Source: SIG607 sp045614505
Lineage (GTDB): Bacteria; Bacillota; Clostridia; Oscillospirales; Acutalibacteraceae
NCBI GenBank assembly: GCA_045614505.1
Contig: JAZLDA010000027.1
Coordinates: 1 to 29,247, forward strand
Length of the DNA stretch: 29,247 bases
Reading direction: 5' to 3'
A program made the translations under genes and the position numbers. The notes under the pieces are model-generated. The model was not told where the DNA came from, made no database searches, and saw nothing but the letters and a program-made list of their open reading frames with translations. Positions within the stretch are counted from its first letter, which is position 1. Each line of letters begins with the position of its first letter. Below are positions 1-7,045 of the stretch, piece after piece.

Positions 1-264
1 CCATAACGGATAGAAGGAGTTACCTTTCCATGTCTTCTTATAATTTGATTCAGAAACTCCTGCATCGCTTGAGTTAGTGAACCACGGCTGGTAATTATTA
101 TAAGATTTGCCCTCTTCAAAGGTGAATTTATAATAGCTACCGAGTGTGGAAGCTTCGTATGCGCTTACTTCTTGGGTTGATTCTGCCTGTACTGCTACAG
201 GTATGATAACCATAGACATAAGCATACATACAGATAGAATTATGCTAAGTATTTTTTTCATCAT
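1..264 (-). CDS. Secreted protein, N-terminal part only (runs off the window)
   Basis: This is the first 88 codons of a gene that leaves the window at its left edge. The N-terminus is a clear Sec signal peptide: Met-Met-Lys-Lys, a long hydrophobic core (ILSIILSVCMLMSMVIIPV) and an AVQA-type cleavage site near residue 27. The mature part starts ESTQE and is rich in Ser, Tyr and Asn, as in many clostridial extracellular proteins. AAGGAG stands 6-9 bases before the two adjacent ATG codons, so either could be used; I took the first. A good promoter lies just upstream at 297-325. The function cannot be told from this fragment. Confidence 0.75.
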   Translation of the reverse strand, partial: MMKKILSIILSVCMLMSMVIIPVAVQAESTQEVSAYEASTLGSYYKFTFEEGKSYNNYQPWFTNSSDAGVSESNYKKTWKGNSFYPLW

Positions 265-296
265 ACAACTCTCCTTGTAGATATTTTTACATATTG

Positions 297-325
297 AGTT
301 TAGCACAAGTTCTTATAAATGTCAA
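297..325 (-). promoter_or_regulatory. Sigma-A-type promoter for the secreted-protein gene
   Basis: On the minus strand a perfect -35 TTGACA (320-325) and a -10 TAAACT (297-302) are separated by exactly 17 bases. It lies about 30 bases before the start codon. Confidence 0.65.
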
Positions 326-410
326 TCGGAAATTTTTATATTTTTCACAAAATTAATTTTTTGTTTTGTTTTCCTCTGCAGGTGAGAAAGAAGCTGTATT
401 TTGCGCTATG

Positions 411-440
411 GAATATAGGGAGGCAGAGAATACATATATT
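411..440 (+). promoter_or_regulatory. Possible sigma-E-type promoter of spoVB
   Basis: GAATATA (411-417), a 15-base spacer and CATATATT (433-440) resemble the mother-cell sigma-E pattern (KMATATT, 14-15 bases, CATACAAT). spoVB is a sigma-E-class sporulation gene in Bacillus subtilis, which makes the reading plausible, but the match is loose in this AT-rich stretch. Confidence 0.35.
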
Positions 441-468
441 TATATATGTTATGAAAGGTGTGGGAATT

Positions 469-1968
469 ATGAAAAAGACTCTTTTTATAAAAAATGCTAT
501 GGTACTTACATTTACAAGTCTTACCTTGAGATTTTTAGGTATTATATTTAAGGTTTGGCTTGCCGCGCGGGTGGGAGCAGAGGGAATCGGTCTTTACCAT
601 CTTGTGTTTTCGGTATACACCTTTGCCGCCACCTTTGCTTCCGGCGGAATAACCGTTGCTGTGACGCGCCTTGCGGTACAGGAAATGGCAGTGGGAAGCA
701 GAGAAGGGCTTCTCAAAATGCTTCGGCGAGCGCTATCGGTGGTGCTTATTATTGCTCTTGTCACTTTCGGCGCGGTGCTTTTTTCCTCGGGGTTTATTGC
801 GGAAAGGATAATAAACGATATAAGAAGCGAGGCAAGTCTTGCAATTCTCACCTTTTCTTTGCCTTTTATGGGAATTTCTGCCGTTTTAAAAGGGTATTTC
901 ATTGCACGCAGAAAAATCGGCACAAACTCTGCGGCGGTACTCCTTGAGCAGGTGGTACGAATTGCCCTTTGTTTATTCTTCGTGCAGAGATTTGCCCCAA
1001 AGGGCATCGGCGCGGCGGTTGCGGGAGTGCTTCTGGGTGACACCGTTGCGGAAATAGTTTCCTGTATTTTTATGTGCATTTGCTACAGACTCGACAGCAA
1101 AAGGGTGGAATTCGTCCGAAAAGAAGCGGCTTTTTCGTCCACAAAGGAGTTATTGCGCATTTCCACACCCATTACCGCAGGGCGGTACGGCACAACTCTG
1201 CTTCGGACCATTGAAAATATATTAGTGCCTAAAACTCTTTCTGCGGCAGGTGGGCATTTCTCACATTCGTTATCCCTTTTCGGCGCGCTCAAGGGAATGG
1301 CGCTTCCCGTACTGTTCTTTCCGTCCAGTCTTTTAGGAGCTTTCTCGGCACTTCTAATCCCCGAAATGAGCGAGGCACTGGCAAGAAAACAGCCCTCTAT
1401 TATAAAAAGAAGCGTTGAGCGCACCTTGCGCCTTACCTGGCTTATGGGACTGATTTTCGGCGGAATATTCTTTTTTGCCGGGCAGAGAATAGGCAACCTT
1501 ATATATAATGACAGTGATTCGGGGTATCTTATAGGGGTTTTAGCGCCGCTTGTACCGCTTATGTATTTAGACAGCATTTGCGACGGAATTTTAAAGGGTC
1601 TTGACCAACAGATATTTACCTTCCGAAACGCTATTCTCGATTCGGGGCTGAGAATAATCCTCATTCTGTTAATAGTTCCAAAGACGGGAATCAACGGGTT
1701 TCTCGGGATAATGTATTTCAGCAACATACTGACCTGCACACTTAATGTAGGCAGACTAATAAAAATAACAGGGGTAAGGTTTAAAATATTCTCGGAAATA
1801 CTGCTCCCCATCACCGCCGCCGTTGGCCTGTGCGCGCTGTGTTATTCATTATTAAATAAAATAAGCGCCGACTTATTCTTCGCCGGCACTTTTACTGCTG
1901 TAGCGGTAATTTTATACGCTGCATTTTTACTGGTGTTTAAGGTTGTGGAAATTAAGGATTATGTGTGA
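469..1968 (+). CDS. spoVB: SpoVB-like MOP/MurJ-superfamily flippase
   Basis: The product is a 499-residue polytopic membrane protein of the polysaccharide flippase family (MOP superfamily), the group of SpoVB, which moves cell-wall or spore-cortex precursors across the membrane. The N-terminus has the family pattern: a short basic start, then TSLTLRFLGIIFKVWLAARVGAEGIGLYHL, followed by about 14 hydrophobic segments; family length is about 500-530. I chose the ATG at 469, preceded by AAGGTG, over longer versions back to 319, because the extra residues are low-complexity and lack a ribosome site. It converges on queG. With spoIIID in the same window it points to a spore former. A general lipid II-type flippase role cannot be excluded. 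Confidence 0.85.
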   Translation: MKKTLFIKNAMVLTFTSLTLRFLGIIFKVWLAARVGAEGIGLYHLVFSVYTFAATFASGGITVAVTRLAVQEMAVGSREGLLKMLRRALSVVLIIALVTFGAVLFSSGFIAERIINDIRSEASLAILTFSLPFMGISAVLKGYFIARRKIGTNSAAVLLEQVVRIALCLFFVQRFAPKGIGAAVAGVLLGDTVAEIVSCIFMCICYRLDSKRVEFVRKEAAFSSTKELLRISTPITAGRYGTTLLRTIENILVPKTLSAAGGHFSHSLSLFGALKGMALPVLFFPSSLLGAFSALLIPEMSEALARKQPSIIKRSVERTLRLTWLMGLIFGGIFFFAGQRIGNLIYNDSDSGYLIGVLAPLVPLMYLDSICDGILKGLDQQIFTFRNAILDSGLRIILILLIVPKTGINGFLGIMYFSNILTCTLNVGRLIKITGVRFKIFSEILLPITAAVGLCALCYSLLNKISADLFFAGTFTAVAVILYAAFLLVFKVVEIKDYV

Positions 1969-2001
1969 ATTCTTCATTGGAACCACGGGTTTTAATATTT
2001 C

Positions 2002-2042
2002 GCAATAGATCAACAAATATATGTTGTTTATTCTATTATTGC
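2002..2042 (+). terminator. Imperfect hairpin between the convergent spoVB and queG genes
   Basis: GCAATAGA pairs with TCTATT-A-TTGC around an inner CAACA/TGTTG stem. It lies 34 bases after the spoVB stop. There is no clean U-run after it, so its role as the spoVB terminator is uncertain. Confidence 0.3.
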
Positions 2043-2105
2043 ACACAAGATATTGTATTTATTGTTTTTCATCTTCCTTTATGCAATATGGCAAGCAAAA
2101 TGTGA

Positions 2106-2127
2106 AATAAAGCGCCTGCGCTTTATT
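2106..2127 (-). terminator. Terminator-like palindrome at the end of queG
   Basis: AATAAAGCGC and GCGCTTTATT face each other with two bases between, overlapping the queG stop codon. On the minus strand the GC part is followed by TTTATTTCACATTTT. The inner pairs must open to make a loop. It is a plausible intrinsic terminator of the tadA-queG transcript. Confidence 0.55.
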
Positions 2128-2887
2128 AACGATTGTTCAATATATTGTGGTTTCTATTGATAATTTCCTTTCCTCGCCACATATACGGTCTATTTGCACC
2201 CTCTTCATCGGGAGAATATGAATTTCTATAGCTTTTTGTGAACTCTGCTATATCGCTGAGTTTTTTTCCTTTATTCATAGGGCAAACCTCGGCACAGATA
2301 TCACAGCCCCAGGCTGAGCCGTTTTCCTTTATAAGCCTTTCTTCCTTTGGGGAGAGAGGTTTTTTCTTTTGAGTTACAGAAGACAAGCACTCATCCTTTT
2401 TAAGTCCTACAGGACAAGCCCTTTTACAAAGACCGCATTTCTCACATTCTTTAACACTGTTTTCTGCAGAAAACTTCTTATCTGTAACTATTTCGCCTAT
2501 GAAAACAAAACTACCATATTCTTCGGTTATAAGCAGTCCGTTTTCCCCCACAACGCCAAGTCCTGCGGCGGCGGCTGAAATTACCTCGGGAACGGGAGAA
2601 TTATCTACAAAGGGAACGAAGGTGTTCTCGGGGTACGCCAATTTGAGCAGGGCAGTATATTCCTGCAGTTTTCTTTCTATTATAGGGTGATAATCGGCAA
2701 CGGCGGCATATCGGCTAATATTCTGCGGTTTTTCTTCCTGCACTTTATATGGAAAAGCGAAAAGAATGATACTCTGCGCATTTTCGGGAATATCCGCTTT
2801 TTTGCGACATTCTATGAGGTTTTCCCGAACAAGGTCAAAGGAGCAGACACCGAAAGGCACTTTTAATACATTTTCAAGCTCTTTCAT
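2126..2887 (-). CDS. Short QueG-like double 4Fe-4S protein (epoxyqueuosine reductase family)
   Basis: QueG reduces epoxyqueuosine to queuosine at position 34 of tRNAs with GUN anticodons, using cobalamin and two 4Fe-4S clusters. Visible here are the QueG/DUF1730-like segment with VDNSPVPE (Asp95, matching the family's catalytic Asp) and AGLGVVGENGLL. The two ferredoxin motifs follow: Cys148, 151, 154 and 158, then Cys195, 198 and 202, with a further Cys167. It has 253 residues against roughly 380 in E. coli QueG, so it ends soon after the second cluster and lacks the C-terminal HEAT-like part. Such short forms occur in Clostridia and may have another substrate. It overlaps tadA by ATGA, so the two are translationally coupled. 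Confidence 0.75.
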   Translation of the reverse strand: MKELENVLKVPFGVCSFDLVRENLIECRKKADIPENAQSIILFAFPYKVQEEKPQNISRYAAVADYHPIIERKLQEYTALLKLAYPENTFVPFVDNSPVPEVISAAAAGLGVVGENGLLITEEYGSFVFIGEIVTDKKFSAENSVKECEKCGLCKRACPVGLKKDECLSSVTQKKKPLSPKEERLIKENGSAWGCDICAEVCPMNKGKKLSDIAEFTKSYRNSYSPDEEGANRPYMWRGKEIINRNHNILNNR

Positions 2888-3327
2888 TTTCTCAAATCCT
2901 TAAAAAAATCTTTTACAATGGCAGTACATTCTTCTTCCATTATTCCGCCGTATATTTCGGGTTTAAAATCAAAGCCACAAGCGGCAAGATTTATAACAGA
3001 ATCGAAAGAGCCCATTTTTGAATCAAAGGAGCCGAACACAACGGTGGGAATCCGCGCATTGATTATTGCACCCGCACACATAGGGCAAGGCTCCAATGTC
3101 ACATATATTTCACAGTCGTCCAGCCGCCAACTGTGAAGTTTCTTACAAGCTTCACTGATAGCATTTATCTCGGCGTGACCCAGTGCGTTCTGCTCTTTTT
3201 CTCTTGTATTATGAGCCTTTGCAATTATTTCGCCGTTCCTTACTATAACAGCACCCACAGGGATTTCGCCTTGAGCGGCGGCGGTTTTGGCTTCAGCTAA
3301 TGCGGTTTTCATAAATTTTTTATTCAT
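2884..3327 (-). CDS. tadA: tRNA-specific adenosine deaminase TadA
   Basis: TadA converts A34 to inosine in the anticodon of tRNA-Arg(ACG), so one tRNA reads several CGN codons. The 147-residue protein has the cytidine/deoxycytidylate deaminase zinc site: His51-Ala-Glu53 (HAEINAI, Glu53 catalytic) and Pro-Cys81-Pro-Met-Cys84 (PCPMCAGAI). Length and the early VGAVIV segment are typical. An AGGAGG ribosome site (about 3332-3337) precedes the ATG and a parS-type palindrome lies directly upstream. The stop overlaps the start of the QueG-like gene, making a two-gene wobble-base unit. The likely substrate, tRNA-Arg(ACG), is encoded at 20559-20635. Confidence 0.93.
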   Translation of the reverse strand: MNKKFMKTALAEAKTAAAQGEIPVGAVIVRNGEIIAKAHNTREKEQNALGHAEINAISEACKKLHSWRLDDCEIYVTLEPCPMCAGAIINARIPTVVFGSFDSKMGSFDSVINLAACGFDFKPEIYGGIMEEECTAIVKDFFKDLRK

Positions 3328-3341
3328 AGTTTCCTCCTAAA

Positions 3342-3357
3342 TGTTTCACGTGAAACA
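3342..3357. promoter_or_regulatory. parS: parS-type ParB/Spo0J binding site 1
   Basis: TGTTTCACGTGAAACA is a perfect 16-base palindrome matching the parS consensus of ParB/Spo0J (TGTTNCACGTGAAACA). It lies about 8.5 kb from the dnaA-dnaN gap, where parS sites normally cluster. It is only 5 bases upstream of the tadA ribosome site. Confidence 0.88.
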
Positions 3358-3361
3358 ATAA

Positions 3362-3383
3362 AGGACGATGTAACCATCGTCCT
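3362..3383 (-). terminator. Hairpin terminator between the two parS sites
   Basis: A perfect 9-base stem, AGGACGATG/CATCGTCCT, closes a TAAC loop. On the minus strand it is followed by TTATTGTTT, so it can end transcripts coming from the gyrA/CPBP unit. The U-tract is broken, so readthrough into tadA is possible; I saw no clear separate tadA promoter. Confidence 0.6.
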
Positions 3384-3418
3384 AAAAAACAGAATTTAAG
3401 AGTTAGGATGGAGTTGTT

Positions 3419-3453
3419 CCCTAGTTCCTAGTTCCTAGACCCTAAATCCTAAA
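3419..3453. repeat. Five tandem telomere-like heptamers abutting parS 2
   Basis: Five seven-base units follow without gaps: CCCTAGT, TCCTAGT, TCCTAGA, CCCTAAA, TCCTAAA. On the minus strand each fits NYTAGGR (for example TTTAGGG). The array ends exactly where the second parS palindrome begins. No function is known to me. Confidence 0.75.
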
Positions 3454-3469
3454 CGTTTCACGTGAAACA
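3454..3469. promoter_or_regulatory. parS: parS-type ParB/Spo0J binding site 2
   Basis: CGTTTCACGTGAAACA differs from site 1 only in its first base and keeps the full 14-base core palindrome GTTTCACGTGAAAC. Two sites 112 bases apart near the origin fit a ParB loading centre. Confidence 0.85.
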
Positions 3470-3482
3470 ATGTTTGCCTATG

Positions 3483-4484
3483 CTATGCCGCATAGATAAA
3501 GAATGATTCTAAAAGCACTATTACATATACGATTATCATACAAGGGGTGGTGAGGAACTTCTTTAATTTTTCGGGCATTGCTAAAACGCCGGTATCATTA
3601 TTAAGCTTAAAATCATTGCCGTCTGCTCTGTGCAGAAGCGAGAAGCCTACAAAACCTATTCCTATAAGCAGCATAAGATAAAAAAAGTTTATAAACCAAG
3701 CTGTGGTATCACCAATTCCGGTGAAGAGATAATCAAAAGAAATGCTTATAAAATTATTTATAAAGTGAATAATAACCGCCGTCCAGATTGTTCCGGTTTT
3801 AATTACGGCGTAGCCGAAGAACAATCCCAGGAAGAATGCGAAGGGAATCTGCACAAGGTTTCCGTGCATAAGTCCGAAAACAAGGGCGGAAACTATAACT
3901 GCAAAGCCGTCGCCGTATTTCCGCAGCACCCCCATTAGCACGCCGCGCATTGCAAATTCTTCCACAAGGGCAGGGGTAACAGCGGTTGCCACAAAGGAAA
4001 GGATAATTCCAAAGGGGTCGGTGGGGTTTTGGTAAGACACCACATTATAGGTAAAGCCGAAGAACTGAAAAACCATTCCTGCCGCACTTGTTATAAAGTT
4101 TGAGAAACCGCAGACACCAAGTCCCACAAGAACAAGGGGGAAAATCAAATTTTTATTCTGCGCTTTACCAAAGGAGCCTACCTCACTGAGCCGCGCCTTC
4201 ATCAGCTTCAGATAAATGAGAAAGGGGAAAATAAAGGCAACGGAGGAAACTACAATCTGAATTACCTGAGTAACGGTGGGGTCAGACAAATAGTCTATAA
4301 CAAGGGTAGGTCTTTTGCTCCAAAGCATAATTACTATGGAAACAGGTATGCTCCAGAGCACCATTACAGAGGTGAGCATAAAGAAAACAACACCTGTAAG
4401 GTTTCCTGCTCTCTTTATGCTTCCTATTTCCTCATTTTTTGCCATTTCCTTTGGGTCAACGTAGGGGAAAGGGTAAAAATTCAT
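3483..4484 (-). CDS. CPBP-family intramembrane metalloprotease (CAAX/Rce1-like)
   Basis: A 333-residue polytopic membrane protein with the three conserved motifs of the CPBP (Abi/Rce1) family: Glu175-Glu176-x3-Arg180 (EEFAMRG), His207 in LMHGN, and His240 with Asn243/244 (HFINN). These form the intramembrane active site. The substrate cannot be predicted; bacterial members process peptides, anchor proteins or act in bacteriocin immunity. The start lies 3 bases after the gyrA stop, and its GAGGAG ribosome site is the end of the gyrA coding sequence, so translation is coupled to gyrase. The hairpin at 3362-3383 probably ends this transcript. Confidence 0.85.
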   Translation of the reverse strand: MNFYPFPYVDPKEMAKNEEIGSIKRAGNLTGVVFFMLTSVMVLWSIPVSIVIMLWSKRPTLVIDYLSDPTVTQVIQIVVSSVAFIFPFLIYLKLMKARLSEVGSFGKAQNKNLIFPLVLVGLGVCGFSNFITSAAGMVFQFFGFTYNVVSYQNPTDPFGIILSFVATAVTPALVEEFAMRGVLMGVLRKYGDGFAVIVSALVFGLMHGNLVQIPFAFFLGLFFGYAVIKTGTIWTAVIIHFINNFISISFDYLFTGIGDTTAWFINFFYLMLLIGIGFVGFSLLHRADGNDFKLNNDTGVLAMPEKLKKFLTTPCMIIVYVIVLLESFFIYAA

Positions 4485-4487
4485 AAA

Positions 4488-7028
4488 TTACTCCTCTGCC
4501 GCTGTTTCTGTTTCAGGCTCAACTGTTCCTGCATCCGCATCCGGCGCTTCGGGAAGGGAAGTTACTTCATCCTCATCGTGGGTTGCGGTGGCAATAGATA
4601 GAACCTTTGTATTCTCCTCTACTCTCATAACCCTTACGCCCTTTGCAGGTCGCGAGAAGGTGGAAATTTCGCTGACGGGAATACGGATAATAATTCCGTC
4701 AGAAGAAATCATAATTACGTCATCGTCATCGGTTACACAAATAACCTTGGCAACATCGCCGTATTTTTCGGCGCGGTAGTTGGTGGTACCCTTACCGCCG
4801 CGGCTCTGCACACGGTAGTCGGAAATGGGGGTCTTTCTGCCGTAGCCTGTTTCGGTAACGGTTAAAAGTACGCTGTTTTCATCGCAGATATCCATAGAAA
4901 CTACTTCGTCGTCATTTGACAACTTAATAGCTCTTACGCCGCAGGCAGTTCTGCCCATAGGACGTACCTGTGTTTCTTCGAAGCGGATACCTCTGCCTTT
5001 CTTGGTTGCAACATAAATATCCTTTTTGCCGTCGGTGAGGCTTACGAAGGACAATTCATCGCCATCATTAAGCTCAATGGCAATAATACCGCTCTTTCTG
5101 ATATTACGGAAATCCGTAATTTTTGTTCTTTTAATGGTACCTTTTCTGGTTACCATACAGATAAAGCTGTCATCATCTGCTTCAGCGCAGGAAAGCACCA
5201 TTGAAAGCTTTTCTTCCGGCTGCAGGGGAATAATATTTACAACATTCATACCCTTAGAGTTTGTGCTGGTTGCCTCGGGAATTTCGTAGGCTTTAAGCTT
5301 ATAAACTCTGCCGAAGTTAGTAAAGAGCATAATATTATCATGAGAAGAACATGTCATCATATTTTCAATCATATCGTCTTCCCTGGTTCTCATACCCATT
5401 TTACCTCTTCCGCCCTTATGCTGAACGGAGTAGGTATCCACAGCCATACGTTTAATATAGCCGTTGACGGTTTTGGTGATAACACATTCCTCTTCGGGAA
5501 TAAGGTCTTCAATGTCAACTTCGCCCGAAACAGCGGAGATTTCTGTTCTTCTCTCGTCGCTATATTTATCTCTGAGATTCAAAGACTCGGTTTTAACGAT
5601 ATCAAGAATTCTTTCCTTACTGCCTAAAATTGCTTCACATTCCTTAATAAATGCAAGTTTTTCGTCCAGCTCGTCAAGAATCTTCTGTTTTTCCAGATTT
5701 GCAAGTTTACCAAGCTGCATCTGAACAATTGCGGTGGTCTGAACATCATCAAGACCGAAACGCTCAGAAAGATTTGCCTTAGCGGTGGCTACGTCGGCAC
5801 TGCTACGGATAATTGCAATAACCTCATCAATGAAATCAAGAGCGGTTTTAAGACCTTCAAGAATATGGGCTCTTTCTGCCGCTTTTCTCATTTCATAGCG
5901 AGTCTTACGCTCAACAATTTCACACTGGAAGTCAATGCTGTTCTGAAGCATTTCCTTTAAGGTGAGAATCTGAGGCTTACCGTTTACTATTGCAATAAGA
6001 TTAGCGCCGAAGGTTGTCTGCAAATCGGTGTAGGAATAAAGTTTATTAAGAATTACCTGAGGATTAGCGTCCTTCTTTATATCAACAACGATTCTGATAC
6101 CGCCGTCACGCTTTGACGAATAGTCAACAACGTCGTCAATGCCTTCAATTCTCTTTTCTGCTGCAAGGTCGTAGATTTTCTTAACAAGGTCCTTTTTCCT
6201 TACCTTATATGGAATCTCTGTAATTATTATGCGGAATTTTCCGTTTGAGAGTTCCTCAATTTCAGTTTTTCCGCGGACAATGATTTTTCCCTTTCCTGTA
6301 GCATAGGCGGCTCTTATTCCGCTTCTGCCCATAATTATTCCGCCGGTAGGGAAGTCGGGGCCCTTTATATGCTCGCAAAGCTCACCCAGCTCTGCATCGG
6401 GATTATCAATAAGACAACACATACCGTCAATAACCTCAGCAAGATTATGAGGCGGAATTTCGGTTGCCATACCAAAGGCTATACCCGACGAGCCGTTTAC
6501 CAAAAGCTGAGGGAATCGCACGGGAAGCACGGTAGGCTCTTTAAGTCTGTCGTCATAGTTTGGTGCAAAATCTACAGTGTCTTTCTCTATATCATCCAGC
6601 ATATGGAGAGAAAGTCTGTTCATTTTCGACTCTGTATATCGATAGGCAGCGGCAGGGTAGCCGTCGATATTACCAAAGTTTCCGTGACCGTCTATAAGAG
6701 GATATCTCAGAGAGAAATCCTGTGCCATACGCACCATAGCATCATAAACGGAGGAGTCTCCGTGAGGATGATAACGACCAAGCACTGCACCCACGGTATC
6801 AGCGCACTTTCTATATGCCTTTTCGGGGGTCAAACCGTTTTCGTACATTGTATAAAGAATTCTTCTGTGAACAGGTTTTAATCCGTCTCTTACGTCGGGA
6901 AGAGCACGACCTACGAGAACAGACATACCGTACTGGAGCATACTGCCCTTGACTTCGTCAACGATTTCCACAGGGACTATATTTGTTTCTTCACTTTCGG
7001 GCCAATAGACCTTTTCCTGTTTAGCCAT
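4488..7028 (-). CDS. gyrA: DNA gyrase subunit A
   Basis: GyrA is the DNA-cutting subunit of the A2B2 gyrase that introduces negative supercoils. The 846-residue protein has the winged-helix breakage domain with catalytic Tyr131 in AAYRYTE. The quinolone region HPHGDSSVYDAMVRMAQ carries Ser92 and Asp96 at the places of E. coli Ser83 and Asp87, the sensitive-type residues. The C-terminal six-bladed pinwheel has a GyrA box read as QHKGGRG, and a second similar motif QSRGGKG in a later blade. The tail is acidic. It follows gyrB after 17 bases and is coupled to the CPBP gene. Confidence 0.97.
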   Translation of the reverse strand: MAKQEKVYWPESEETNIVPVEIVDEVKGSMLQYGMSVLVGRALPDVRDGLKPVHRRILYTMYENGLTPEKAYRKCADTVGAVLGRYHPHGDSSVYDAMVRMAQDFSLRYPLIDGHGNFGNIDGYPAAAYRYTESKMNRLSLHMLDDIEKDTVDFAPNYDDRLKEPTVLPVRFPQLLVNGSSGIAFGMATEIPPHNLAEVIDGMCCLIDNPDAELGELCEHIKGPDFPTGGIIMGRSGIRAAYATGKGKIIVRGKTEIEELSNGKFRIIITEIPYKVRKKDLVKKIYDLAAEKRIEGIDDVVDYSSKRDGGIRIVVDIKKDANPQVILNKLYSYTDLQTTFGANLIAIVNGKPQILTLKEMLQNSIDFQCEIVERKTRYEMRKAAERAHILEGLKTALDFIDEVIAIIRSSADVATAKANLSERFGLDDVQTTAIVQMQLGKLANLEKQKILDELDEKLAFIKECEAILGSKERILDIVKTESLNLRDKYSDERRTEISAVSGEVDIEDLIPEEECVITKTVNGYIKRMAVDTYSVQHKGGRGKMGMRTREDDMIENMMTCSSHDNIMLFTNFGRVYKLKAYEIPEATSTNSKGMNVVNIIPLQPEEKLSMVLSCAEADDDSFICMVTRKGTIKRTKITDFRNIRKSGIIAIELNDGDELSFVSLTDGKKDIYVATKKGRGIRFEETQVRPMGRTACGVRAIKLSNDDEVVSMDICDENSVLLTVTETGYGRKTPISDYRVQSRGGKGTTNYRAEKYGDVAKVICVTDDDDVIMISSDGIIIRIPVSEISTFSRPAKGVRVMRVEENTKVLSIATATHDEDEVTSLPEAPDADAGTVEPETETAAEE

Positions 7029-7045
7029 TTTTCTCTCCCCTTTCC

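Noticed and set aside
1083..1814. Minus-strand open frame of 243 codons opposite spoVB
   Set aside because: It is a shadow of a membrane-protein gene, with no start signal and no recognisable motif.
6369..6881. Plus-strand open frame of 170 codons inside gyrA
   Set aside because: It is antisense to the gyrase active-site region; no promoter or ribosome site was seen.
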